Positions 1 through 6,817 of a stretch of DNA of 9,105 nt are shown here, in pieces. The translations under genes and the position numbers were made by a program. Under the pieces are notes generated by a model. It searched no databases. It had not been told where the DNA came from and worked only from the letters and a program-made list of their open reading frames with translations. Positions within the stretch are counted from its first letter, which is position 1, and every line of letters starts with the position of its first letter. Where the stretch lies: NCBI GenBank assembly GCA_018883305.1, contig VEQI01000110.1, forward strand, positions 1-9,105, in the 5' to 3' direction. The DNA is from Limnohabitans sp. Its GTDB lineage: Bacteria > Pseudomonadota > Gammaproteobacteria > Burkholderiales > Burkholderiaceae_C.

Positions 1-1
1 C

Positions 2-106
2 TTTGGCGGTGTGCGCGGCGTGGCCGAGGCCAGCGTGCAGGACCTGGCCAGTGTGGAGGGTATTTCGTTAGCGCTGGCGCAGACGATTTATCAGGCCTTG
101 CGTTGA
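2..106 (+). CDS. uvrC: UvrABC excinuclease subunit C, C-terminal end (partial)
   Basis: The frame is open from base 2 to a TGA at 104-106 and gives 35 residues beginning FGGVRGVAEASVQDLASVEG and ending IYQALR. This matches the last helix-hairpin-helix of UvrC, whose usual form is FGG.RG...AS..DL..V.GIS..LA..IY..L. UvrC makes the two incisions around a DNA lesion in nucleotide excision repair, and its C-terminal (HhH)2 domain binds DNA and is needed for the 5' incision. The nuclease domains lie outside the window. The stop codon touches the stop codon of the convergent dehydrogenase gene with no base between them. Assignment is by remembered family pattern on a short tail, so another HhH protein cannot be fully excluded. 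Confidence 0.85.
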   Translation, partial: FGGVRGVAEASVQDLASVEGISLALAQTIYQALR

Positions 107-1176
107 TCAGCCCACCAAGGCGTCTTTCAGCCACACTTGGTACTTCTGCTCCAACTCCGCCAGTGAAGGGGCGATGCTGTCATGCAAGCGCACCCCCAGC
201 GCGGACTGTTCGCGCAGCAGATGCAAGCCTTTTTCACCGGGCATGCGCACCGGGCGCTTGGGGTCGATAGGCGGGTTGTTGCGGCAGCGGTCCGCCACAT
301 GGTCCATTTGACGCAGAAAGTCCTGGGTGCCGCCAAAGGCATTCAGGTCATACACCGTGATATGAACGGTGGCGCCCCAGCCCTCTTTGGGATCGGCACG
401 CCCATGGCCCGCCATGCCGGCCGTCAGTGACTCCACCAGCAGTGACAGGCCATAGCCCTTGTGGCCATGACTCAGGCCACCCACGGGCAGCAGGGTGCCA
501 GGGGGTTGTTGGAACAGCACGCCAGGGTCATTGGTGGGCACGCCCTTGGAATCAATGAACACCTCATGTTCATATTTTTCACCGGCCTTGTGCTTGCGGT
601 TGGTCATGCCGTTGGTGGTGATGGAGGCGGAGATGTCCACCATCACGCCGGAATCACCACTCAGCGGAAACCCGAGCGCCAGCGGGTTGGGCGTGAACAC
701 GGCTTGTGTGCCCCCATACGGTGCCACGCTGGCAGAGTTGGCGTCTGAACAGGCGATAACATCAGCAAGTTGTCTTTCAGTGCGCGCATCAAATAGACCG
801 CCAGACAGGCGATGTGGTGGCTGCGGCGAATGACCAGCGAGGCGGTGCCCAGCTCACGGGCACGCGGGGTCAGCACGTCCAGGGCTTGATGCATCAGCCA
901 GGGGCCGGGCAGGCGTTGACCATCCCACAGGAGGGCGGCCGGGCGGTCAGAGACCACCAGCGGGGCACCTTGTCCCTTCATGCTGCCGGTTTCCAGTTCT
1001 TTCACGTAACCGGCCAGCAATTGCAGGCCATGTGTGTCATGCCCCAGCAAGTCGCCCTCCACCAGCGTGTTGGCCACACAATCGGCCTGCGAGGTGCCCA
1101 TGCCGGCGCGTTGCAGCAAGGTGCTGGCAAATTGCACCAGGGCTTGGGCGCGGTAGAGCGGGGTGGATGAGGGCAT
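107..1176 (-). pseudogene. Ldh_2-family (malate/L-lactate dehydrogenase-like) oxidoreductase, frameshifted
   Basis: Two overlapping minus-strand frames together make one protein of about 356 residues, a normal length for the Ldh_2 family of NAD(P)-dependent hydroxyacid dehydrogenases (malate, L-lactate, ureidoglycolate, 2,3-diketogulonate and related substrates). The N-terminal frame carries GHDTHG (residues about 45-50) and SHHIACLA (about 119-126, including the expected catalytic His). It reads correctly to DNLLML (residue 140, codon at 757-759). The family pattern then continues in the other frame as IACSDANSASVAPYGG and runs to a TGA at 107-109, through PLALGFPLSG and GGLSHGHKGYGLSLLVE. 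Joining them needs one extra base near 755-760. No slippery heptamer or long homopolymer is visible there, so a recent deletion or an assembly error is more likely than programmed frameshifting. I chose the ATG at 1174-1176 because GGAGA lies 7 bases upstream; an in-frame ATG at 1195-1197 has poorer spacing. The gene diverges from an idonate dehydrogenase-like gene, suggesting sugar-acid metabolism. The exact substrate is unknown. Confidence 0.85.
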
Positions 1177-1183
1177 ACGGGTG

Positions 1184-1188
1184 TCTCC
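1184..1188 (-). promoter_or_regulatory. Ribosome binding site deciding the Ldh_2 gene start
   Basis: On the minus strand GGAGA is followed by 7 bases and then the ATG at 1174-1176. The upstream in-frame ATG (1195-1197) has only a G-rich run 3 bases before it, so the inner start is preferred. Confidence 0.5.
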
Positions 1189-1338
1189 GGTGATCATGAG
1201 TCCCCCATCAGGCTGGGGGTATGGGGCGTTGGCGCTCGTTTGGCTGCCTGAACCCTAAAATCATACCCAAGCCCGGTGTTGAGGGTGGACGGGATTGTCT
1301 CGCTCACACCATCCCTTGGGCCATTCATGCATTTTGAT

Positions 1339-1343
1339 AAGGA
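1339..1343 (+). promoter_or_regulatory. Ribosome binding site deciding the idonate dehydrogenase start
   Basis: AAGGA sits 5 bases before the ATG at 1349-1351. It supports that start over a longer reading from TTG at 1295, whose extra 18 residues (beginning MSRSHH) do not resemble the family. Confidence 0.6.
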
Positions 1344-1348
1344 CGCAC

Positions 1349-2386
1349 ATGCCTCACGCTCTCGTCATTCACGCAGCCCGCGATCTGCGCATCGAAGAGA
1401 CTCCCAGTGAGCCCCTGGGGCCCCATCAGGTCCGCATTCACATGCGAGCTGGCGGCATTTGTGGTTCCGATCTGCATTACTACCAGCATGGTGGCTTTGG
1501 CACGGTGCGCGTCAAGCAGCCCATGGTGTTGGGTCATGAGGTGTCTGGGCAGGTGGTGGAAGTGGGGGCACAGGTGCAGCACCTGAGGGTGGGCACACGC
1601 GCCTCGATCAGCCCCAGCCGTCCCTGCGGTCATTGTGAATATTGTCAACAGGGCCAGCACAACCATTGTCTGAACATGCGCTTTTACGGCAGCGCCATGC
1701 CCTGGCCGCACATCCAGGGCGCGTTCCGACAAGAGTTGATCGTTGAGGCCTGGCAAGTGCATCCGGTCGCCGATACCGTGACCGATGGCGAAGCGGCAAT
1801 GGCCGAGCCTCTGTCAGTGGCCTTGCACGCGGTTCGTCGTGCAGGTCCCTTGCTGGGCAAGCGGGTGCTGGTGACCGGTTGCGGTCCTATTGGTGCGTTG
1901 ATTGTGGTGGCGGCTCGTCATGCCGGTGCCAGCGAGATTGTGGTGACCGATGTGACAGATCAAACCCTGGCGCGTGCGCGCTCGGTGGGGGCTGATGTCA
2001 CCATCAATGTGGCCAAACAGCCAGAAGGGCTGGCACCTTACAGAGCAGGCAAGGGCGCATTTGATGTGCTGTTCGAGGCCAGCGGCAATGCCCAGGCCTT
2101 GCGCGCCGCGTTTGACGTGCTCAAGCCGCGCGGCATCATTTCACAAGTGGGCACGGGCGGTGAAATCAGCATTCCGCTCAACGTGCTGGTGGCCAAGGAG
2201 TTTGACCTGCGTGGCTGCTTCCGTTTCCATGAGGAGTTTGGCTGGGCGGTGGATCTGATGAATCGTGGCATCGTGGACGTGAAGCCGTTGATCAGCCATG
2301 CCTTGCCTTATACCGAGTTTGCGAAGGCCTTTGAACTGGCGGCTGACCGTCATCAATCCATGAAGGTGCAGTTGACGTTTGCTTGA
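1349..2386 (+). CDS. idnD: L-idonate 5-dehydrogenase-like zinc-dependent alcohol dehydrogenase
   Basis: This is a 345-residue medium-chain zinc dehydrogenase. The N-terminal GroES-like domain has GGICGSDLHYYQHGG (catalytic-zinc Cys38), GHE (His63, Glu64) and the structural-zinc motif CGHCEYC...C (Cys93, 96, 99, 107). The Rossmann domain has VTGCGPIG (Gly177, 179, 182) and an acidic Asp201 after the second strand, which favours NAD over NADP. The segments CGSDLHYYQ, PMVLGHEV, MRF(Y)GSAM, AEPL and LRG.FRF closely follow E. coli IdnD as I remember it. IdnD interconverts L-idonate and 5-ketogluconate in the cytoplasm. The substrate assignment is by family resemblance; sorbitol or other polyol dehydrogenases are relatives. 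The start is set by AAGGA 5 bases upstream of the ATG. The gene diverges from a broken Ldh_2-family gene and converges on serB. No idonate transporter, gluconate kinase or 5-keto reductase lies in the window. Confidence 0.85.
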   Translation: MPHALVIHAARDLRIEETPSEPLGPHQVRIHMRAGGICGSDLHYYQHGGFGTVRVKQPMVLGHEVSGQVVEVGAQVQHLRVGTRASISPSRPCGHCEYCQQGQHNHCLNMRFYGSAMPWPHIQGAFRQELIVEAWQVHPVADTVTDGEAAMAEPLSVALHAVRRAGPLLGKRVLVTGCGPIGALIVVAARHAGASEIVVTDVTDQTLARARSVGADVTINVAKQPEGLAPYRAGKGAFDVLFEASGNAQALRAAFDVLKPRGIISQVGTGGEISIPLNVLVAKEFDLRGCFRFHEEFGWAVDLMNRGIVDVKPLISHALPYTEFAKAFELAADRHQSMKVQLTFA

Positions 2387-2415
2387 TTCGGGGCGTGGTC
2401 AGTCGGTTGGATCGT

Positions 2416-2456
2416 GTGGCAGTGAATTGCCTCACTTTGTTCGCAATGACGGCCAC
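2416..2456. repeat. Repeat-like hairpin between convergent idnD and serB
   Basis: The convergent gap (2387-2456) holds nested inverted repeats. The outer arms GTGGC (2416-2420) and GCCAC (2452-2456) enclose ATTGC (2426-2430) and GCAAT (2443-2447). Read on the minus strand, the core GTCATTGCGAAC...GAGGCAATTC resembles the dispersed element of the form GTCATTGCGA(n)GAGGCAAT that I remember from many proteobacterial intergenic regions. It may be a degenerate copy and may act as a two-way transcription stop, but there is no T-tract for a classical terminator. Repeat status rests on memory; no second copy is present in the window. Confidence 0.5.
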
Positions 2457-3197
2457 TCAAATCTGAACCAGTTCCAGCAATCGGTCCAAGCCACCGCTTT
2501 CAATCGAGATGCGCGCTTGTGCCCGTACCGCCGGCTTGGCGTGGTAAGCCACAGACACGCCGCCAGCGTCTGCACACAGGTGCATCATCGGCAAATCGTT
2601 GGCGCCGTCGCCCATGGCAATGGCTTGCCGAGGGGTGATGCCCAACTGATCACACGTCTGTTGCAGCATGCGCCGCTTTTCCTGGCCGTCGCAAATGTCT
2701 CCCCAGGGTTGATCCACCATGCGGCCGGTGAGATGGCCGTTTTCAATTTCGAACACATTGCTGCGGGTGAAATCCAAACGCAGGGTGTCACGCACTCGGT
2801 CGGTGAAATAGGTGAAGCCACCGCTGACCAGCAAGGTGCGGAGCCCCGCTTGTTGACAGGCTTGCACCAGTTCGCGCGCACCCGGATTGAGGCGCAGGCG
2901 CTGCTGATACACCTCTTCCAGCGCATGTGCCGGAACGCCCGCCAGCAATGACACGCGCCGGCGCAGGCTTTCCTTGTAATCCGTGATTTCACCGCGCATT
3001 GCGGCTTCGGTGATGGCAGCTACTTCAGCCTTGCGGCCAGCTGCATCTGCCACTTCATCGATGCACTCGATGTTGATCAGCGTGGAGTCCATGTCGAACG
3101 CAATCAGGCGGAAATCGGACAAGCGCAAGGGTGCTTTAATGCCTCGGTAGTTCAGGCCGGGTGCGAAGGATTGTTCTGCAAGCGTGTTGGGATTCAT
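2457..3197 (-). CDS. serB: Phosphoserine phosphatase SerB
   Basis: This 246-residue HAD-superfamily enzyme hydrolyses O-phospho-L-serine to serine, the last step of the phosphorylated serine pathway in the cytoplasm. HAD motif I is DMDST (nucleophile Asp35, acid/base Asp37), followed by the substrate-binding ECIDE (44-48). Motif II is LLVSGGF (Ser125). A lysine that could be the motif III lysine is in GQEKR (Lys174). Motif IV is GDGANDLPM (Asp197, Asp201). The cap domain falls between motifs I and II. It lacks the extra N-terminal regulatory domain of the longer E. coli SerB (about 320 residues) and is the short form. The frame stays open upstream into mfd, but the natural start is the ATG at 3195-3197, giving a protein beginning MNPNTLAEQ. 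No Shine-Dalgarno sequence precedes it. It lies 31 bases after the mfd stop on the same strand, so it is probably co-transcribed with mfd and may depend on translational coupling. Confidence 0.95.
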   Translation of the reverse strand: MNPNTLAEQSFAPGLNYRGIKAPLRLSDFRLIAFDMDSTLINIECIDEVADAAGRKAEVAAITEAAMRGEITDYKESLRRRVSLLAGVPAHALEEVYQQRLRLNPGARELVQACQQAGLRTLLVSGGFTYFTDRVRDTLRLDFTRSNVFEIENGHLTGRMVDQPWGDICDGQEKRRMLQQTCDQLGITPRQAIAMGDGANDLPMMHLCADAGGVSVAYHAKPAVRAQARISIESGGLDRLLELVQI

Positions 3198-3228
3198 GGT
3201 GATAGGTTCAATGGGGGGTGCCGCGAAT

Positions 3229-6200
3229 TCATGGCGCGGCAGCAGCCGTGGTGGGTTGTCCAAGATGGCGCAGCACATCGCGCACCATTTGCACCCGCGC
3301 TGTGGCCTCGGGTAGTTCGCGCTCGATGCGCAGTTTGTCGTTGCCCGCCAGACGAATGTGTCGGTTCTTTTGCACCAGTTCCAGAATGCGCATGGCATCG
3401 ATGGGCGGATTGGGCCGGAAGCTGATGATGATCACACCTGGTGCGGCATCAATCTTGGCCACACCATAGGGACGAGCCAGCACGCGCAGTCGGTGGACAT
3501 CGATCAAGGTCTGGGCCTGGTGCGGCAGTTTGCCAAAGCGATCCACCAGCTCTTCATGCAGCCGGTCAATCTGGTCGTTGTTCTGTGCGGTGGCCAGTTT
3601 CTTGTAGAACGACAAACGCAGATGGATGTCGCCGCAGTAGTCGTCGGGCAAGAGCGCCGGATGATGCAGATTGATTTCGGTGGTGATGGACAACGGGCTC
3701 AGCAGGTCTGGCTCCTTGCCTTCCTTCAGTGACTTTACGGCCTGGGCCAACATTTCGTTGTAGAGCTGGAAGCCCACCTCCATCATGTTGCCGCTCTGGT
3801 TGTCACCCAGCACCTCACCCGCACCCCGGATTTCCAGATCGTGCATGGCCAGGTAAAAGCCCGAGCCCAGTTCTTCCATTTGCTGGATGGCATCCAACCG
3901 CTGCTGGGCCTGTTTGCTCAGGCCCTCCAGTTCGGGCACCAGCAAGTAGGCATAGGCCTGGTGATGGCTGCGTCCTACACGCCCGCGCAGCTGATGCAAC
4001 TGCGCCAACCCGAATTTGTCGGCACGACTCATCAAGATGGTGTTGGCCGTGGGCACGTCGATGCCGGTCTCGATGATGGTGGAGCACAGCAGCACGTTGA
4101 ATCGCTGCGCCACAAAGTCACGCATCACACGTTCAAGTTCACGTTCGGGCATCTGCCCATGCGCAATGGCAATACGTGCTTCCGGCAGAAAGGCCTCCAG
4201 CTGGGCCTTGCGGTTCTCGATGGTTTCCACCTCGTTGTGCAGGAAGTAGCACTGGCCGCCACGCTTGAGTTCCCGCAGCACGGCTTCGCGGATCACGCCG
4301 TTTCCTTCATTGCGCACAAAGGTCTTGATAGCCAGTCGGCGCTGTGGCGCGGTGGCAATCACGCTCAGATCACGCAAGCCCTCCAGCGCCATGCCCAGGG
4401 TGCGGGGGATGGGCGTGGCGGTGAGGGTGAGCACATCCACCTCGGCGCGCATGGCCTTCATGGCCTCTTTGTGCTTGACGCCAAAGCGGTGTTCCTCGTC
4501 AATGATGAGCAAGCCCAGGTCTTTGAATTTCACTGACGGACTCAGGAGTTTGTGCGTGCCCACCACGATGTCCACCTGACCTTTGGCCAGTCCATCGGCC
4601 GCCGCCTGGATTTCCTTGGCCGTGCGAAAACGGCTCATCTCCGCAATCTTCACGGGCCACTTCGCAAAGCGGTCCACCAGGGTTTGATAGTGTTGCTCCG
4701 CCAACAAGGTGGTGGGGGCCAGAAAAGCCACCTGTTTGCCTGCGGTCACGGCCACGAAAGCGGCCCGCAGGGCCACTTCTGTTTTGCCAAAGCCCACATC
4801 GCCGCACACCAGCCGGTCCATGGGGCGCGGGCTGACCATGTCCTGAATGACCGCGTGAATGGCGGCATTCTGGTCGGCGGTTTCCTCAAAGCCGAAGTCG
4901 CGCGCAAAGGTTTCGTAGTCCTGCGCCATGAATCGGAAGGCGTGGCCTTCGCGTGCGGCGCGACGGGCGTAGATGTTGAGCAACTCTGCGGCGGCGTCCC
5001 GCACTTGCTCGGCCGCTTTGCGTCGGGCTTTGTCCCATTGGGCCGAACCCAGCTTGTGCAGCGGCGCCTCATCCGCGCTCACGCCGGTGTAGCGGCTGAT
5101 GAGATGCAACTGGCTGACCGGCACATACAGCACGGCCTGGTCGGCGTATTCCAGGTGGAGGAACTCCTGTTTCTCTGGCGTGCCGTCATCGGCCACCTGT
5201 CCCATGTCCAAGTGCACCAGGCCTCGGTAGCGGCCAATGCCGTGCGAGGTGTGGACCACCGGGTCACCCAGTTGCAGCTCGGACAAGTCCTTGATGAGCG
5301 CTTCAACATCGCTGACCTGCTCTTGTTTTTTTCGCCGGCGTGCGGTGGCCGGGGTGGCAAAGAGCTCGGTTTCCGTGACCAGGTCAATGCCGTGCTCCAC
5401 CCAGGCAAAGCCCTGAGACAGCGACGAGGTGGCCAGCGCAATCGGGGTCTGGTCCGCCAGAAAGGCCTGCAGTGAATCTGCCACCGGCATGGACAGGCCG
5501 CCCGCGCGCATGAAGTCCAGCAGGCTCTCGCGTCGACCATCGCTTTCGGCCAGCACCAGGACACGGCGCTGGGTCAAGGACAGATGCTGCTGCAAGCGTT
5601 GCAAGGGCTCGTCACTGCCGCGCTCCACACGCAAGTCCGGCAAGGGCGCGATGGTGTCTGCGTGGGCCGATGCCTCAGGGGGCGAGCGCAAAGCCAATTG
5701 CGCATGCTGGTTGGCCAAGCCGTAGAACTGCTCGGCATTCAGGAACAGCAGCGAGGGCGGCAAGGCGGGCCGATCCGGGTCGCCCTGCACCAACCGATAA
5801 CGGTCCTGGGTGTCGCTCCAGAATTGCTGGAAGGCGTGCTCCACATCGCCATGCAACACCACCGTGGCGGACTCACCCAGGTAGTCGAAGACGGTGGCCG
5901 TGTCATCGAAGAACAAGGGCAGGTAATACTCGATACCGGCGGTGGCCACGCCTAGCCCCATGTCCTTGTACAAGCGGCTGCGTGTCGGGTCGCCCTCCAG
6001 CAACTCGCGCCAGCGTTGGCGAAAGCGCGCACGCGCCGTGTCGTCCATCGGAAATTCACGTCCAGGCAACAAGCGGACTTCTGGCACTGGATAGAGGCTG
6101 CGCTGCGAGTCTGGGTCGAAGGTGCGGATGGAGTCGATCTCGTCGTCAAACAGATCGACGCGCAGCGGAATGGGCGAGCCCATCGGGAACAGATCGATCA

Positions 6201-6699
6201 AGCCACCACGCACGGCGTACTCGCCCGGGCTCACCACCTGCGTCACATGCTGGTAACCCGCCAGGGTGAGTTGCGACTTGAGCTGTGCCTCGTCCAGGCG
6301 CTGACCCACCTTGAAATCGAAGGTATAGCCCGCCAGAAAGGCCGGTGGGGCCAGTCGGTACAGCGCAGTGGTGGCAGGGATGAGCACCACATCGGCCTCG
6401 CCCTTGGAGATGCGCCACAGGGTGGCCAGTCGCTCGCTGATGAGGTCTTGATGGGGCGAGAAGCTGTCGTAGGGCAGGGTTTCCCAATCGGGAAACAGCA
6501 CGCATCGCAACTCGGGGGCAAAGAAGGGCATTTCGTCCAGCAGGCGCTGGGCGTCCAGCGCGTCGGCCGTGATCATGGCCACGCGTCTGCCTTGGGCGCG
6601 TTCACGCGCGGCCAGGCGAGCCAGCCACAGGGCATCGCCCGAGCCAGGCGGACGAGGGAGCGCAAAACGCTTGCCAACAGGAAGTGAGGGGAGTTGCAT
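3229..6699 (-). CDS. mfd: Transcription-repair coupling factor Mfd
   Basis: This complete 1156-residue protein displaces RNA polymerase stalled at DNA lesions and recruits UvrA. Domains in order: a UvrB-like N-terminal module (about 1-340, including FPDWETLPYDSFSPH at 69-83 and RGGLIDLFPMG at 164-174); a middle domain; the CarD-like RNA-polymerase-interacting domain (about 475-540, LQLGDPVVHTSHGIGRY); an SF2 translocase with Walker A GDVGFGKT (633-640), DEEH (734-737), TATPIPRT (760-767), STIIETGIDVP (873-883) and QLRGRVGR (903-910); and the C-terminal TRCF domain (about 1010-1120). Length matches E. coli Mfd (1148). The frame can be extended to a GTG at 6738, but that adds 13 atypical residues and overlaps a hairpin, so the ATG at 6697-6699 (MQLPSLPVGKRF) is preferred. 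Its ribosome binding site is poor. It lies upstream of serB and diverges from ispD. Its repair partner gene uvrC lies at the left edge but on the other strand and is not linked to it. Confidence 0.98.
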   Translation of the reverse strand: MQLPSLPVGKRFALPRPPGSGDALWLARLAARERAQGRRVAMITADALDAQRLLDEMPFFAPELRCVLFPDWETLPYDSFSPHQDLISERLATLWRISKGEADVVLIPATTALYRLAPPAFLAGYTFDFKVGQRLDEAQLKSQLTLAGYQHVTQVVSPGEYAVRGGLIDLFPMGSPIPLRVDLFDDEIDSIRTFDPDSQRSLYPVPEVRLLPGREFPMDDTARARFRQRWRELLEGDPTRSRLYKDMGLGVATAGIEYYLPLFFDDTATVFDYLGESATVVLHGDVEHAFQQFWSDTQDRYRLVQGDPDRPALPPSLLFLNAEQFYGLANQHAQLALRSPPEASAHADTIAPLPDLRVERGSDEPLQRLQQHLSLTQRRVLVLAESDGRRESLLDFMRAGGLSMPVADSLQAFLADQTPIALATSSLSQGFAWVEHGIDLVTETELFATPATARRRKKQEQVSDVEALIKDLSELQLGDPVVHTSHGIGRYRGLVHLDMGQVADDGTPEKQEFLHLEYADQAVLYVPVSQLHLISRYTGVSADEAPLHKLGSAQWDKARRKAAEQVRDAAAELLNIYARRAAREGHAFRFMAQDYETFARDFGFEETADQNAAIHAVIQDMVSPRPMDRLVCGDVGFGKTEVALRAAFVAVTAGKQVAFLAPTTLLAEQHYQTLVDRFAKWPVKIAEMSRFRTAKEIQAAADGLAKGQVDIVVGTHKLLSPSVKFKDLGLLIIDEEHRFGVKHKEAMKAMRAEVDVLTLTATPIPRTLGMALEGLRDLSVIATAPQRRLAIKTFVRNEGNGVIREAVLRELKRGGQCYFLHNEVETIENRKAQLEAFLPEARIAIAHGQMPERELERVMRDFVAQRFNVLLCSTIIETGIDVPTANTILMSRADKFGLAQLHQLRGRVGRSHHQAYAYLLVPELEGLSKQAQQRLDAIQQMEELGSGFYLAMHDLEIRGAGEVLGDNQSGNMMEVGFQLYNEMLAQAVKSLKEGKEPDLLSPLSITTEINLHHPALLPDDYCGDIHLRLSFYKKLATAQNNDQIDRLHEELVDRFGKLPHQAQTLIDVHRLRVLARPYGVAKIDAAPGVIIISFRPNPPIDAMRILELVQKNRHIRLAGNDKLRIERELPEATARVQMVRDVLRHLGQPTTAAAAP

Positions 6700-6721
6700 G
6701 AACCAGGACCAGACGCAGTCA

Positions 6722-6754
6722 AGCACCCCCGAAACCACTGGCCAGGGGGGTGCT
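6722..6754. promoter_or_regulatory. Perfect 9-bp inverted repeat in the mfd leader
   Basis: AGCACCCCC (6722-6730) and GGGGGTGCT (6746-6754) are exact inverted repeats around a 15-base loop. The hairpin lies about 22 bases before the mfd ATG and about 64 bases before the ispD ATG. It could be a leader hairpin, an operator or a weak terminator. On the plus strand it is followed by TCTTGATTTTA, which is only moderately T-rich. Function is not known. Confidence 0.5.
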
Positions 6755-6817
6755 GGGTCTTGATTTTAGAATGAGGTGACTCTTCCGGGCTTTTCCATCA
6801 GCCATTGAACCCCTGCC
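6755..6817. promoter_or_regulatory. Divergent promoter region of mfd and ispD
   Basis: This AT-richer stretch separates the divergent mfd and ispD genes. Minus-strand TAAAAT (6763-6768) is a -10-like hexamer directed toward mfd, but no matching -35 is seen at 17 bases. On the plus strand no clear promoter hexamer pair was found. Neither gene has a convincing Shine-Dalgarno sequence; ispD is preceded by ACCCCTGCC. Confidence 0.35.

Larger units (their letters stand above)
1177..1348. promoter_or_regulatory. Divergent intergenic region between the two dehydrogenase genes
   Basis: This stretch of about 170 bases separates two divergent genes and must hold promoters for both. Minus-strand TATGAT (1260-1265) is a -10-like hexamer for the Ldh_2 gene. 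Plus-strand TAAAAT (1256-1261) is a -10-like hexamer for the dehydrogenase to the right. The two overlap, but neither has a good -35 at normal spacing. A 6-bp inverted repeat, CCCCCA/TGGGGG (1202-1207 and 1214-1219), lies just before the Ldh_2 start. No recognisable regulator operator is seen. Confidence 0.4.

Noticed and set aside
750..765. Programmed -1 frameshift in the Ldh_2 gene
   Set aside because: No slippery heptamer is present at the junction, and recoding is not known to me for this family.
1295..1348. Longer idonate dehydrogenase starting at TTG 1295
   Set aside because: The added 18 residues do not resemble the family, and a good AAGGA site precedes the ATG at 1349.
3198..3398. 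SerB extended N-terminally into mfd as a 313-residue protein
   Set aside because: The upstream residues are out-of-frame mfd sequence with no ACT-type domain. The ATG at 3195-3197 gives the normal short SerB length.
3841..5475. Long plus-strand open frames opposite mfd (for example 3841-4536 and 4552-5475)
   Set aside because: They mirror the codon structure of the GC-rich mfd gene on the other strand and show no recognisable domain.
6700..6738. Longer Mfd starting at GTG 6738
   Set aside because: The 13 added residues are atypical, overlap a perfect hairpin, and are not expected before the family-like MQLPSLPVGKRF start.
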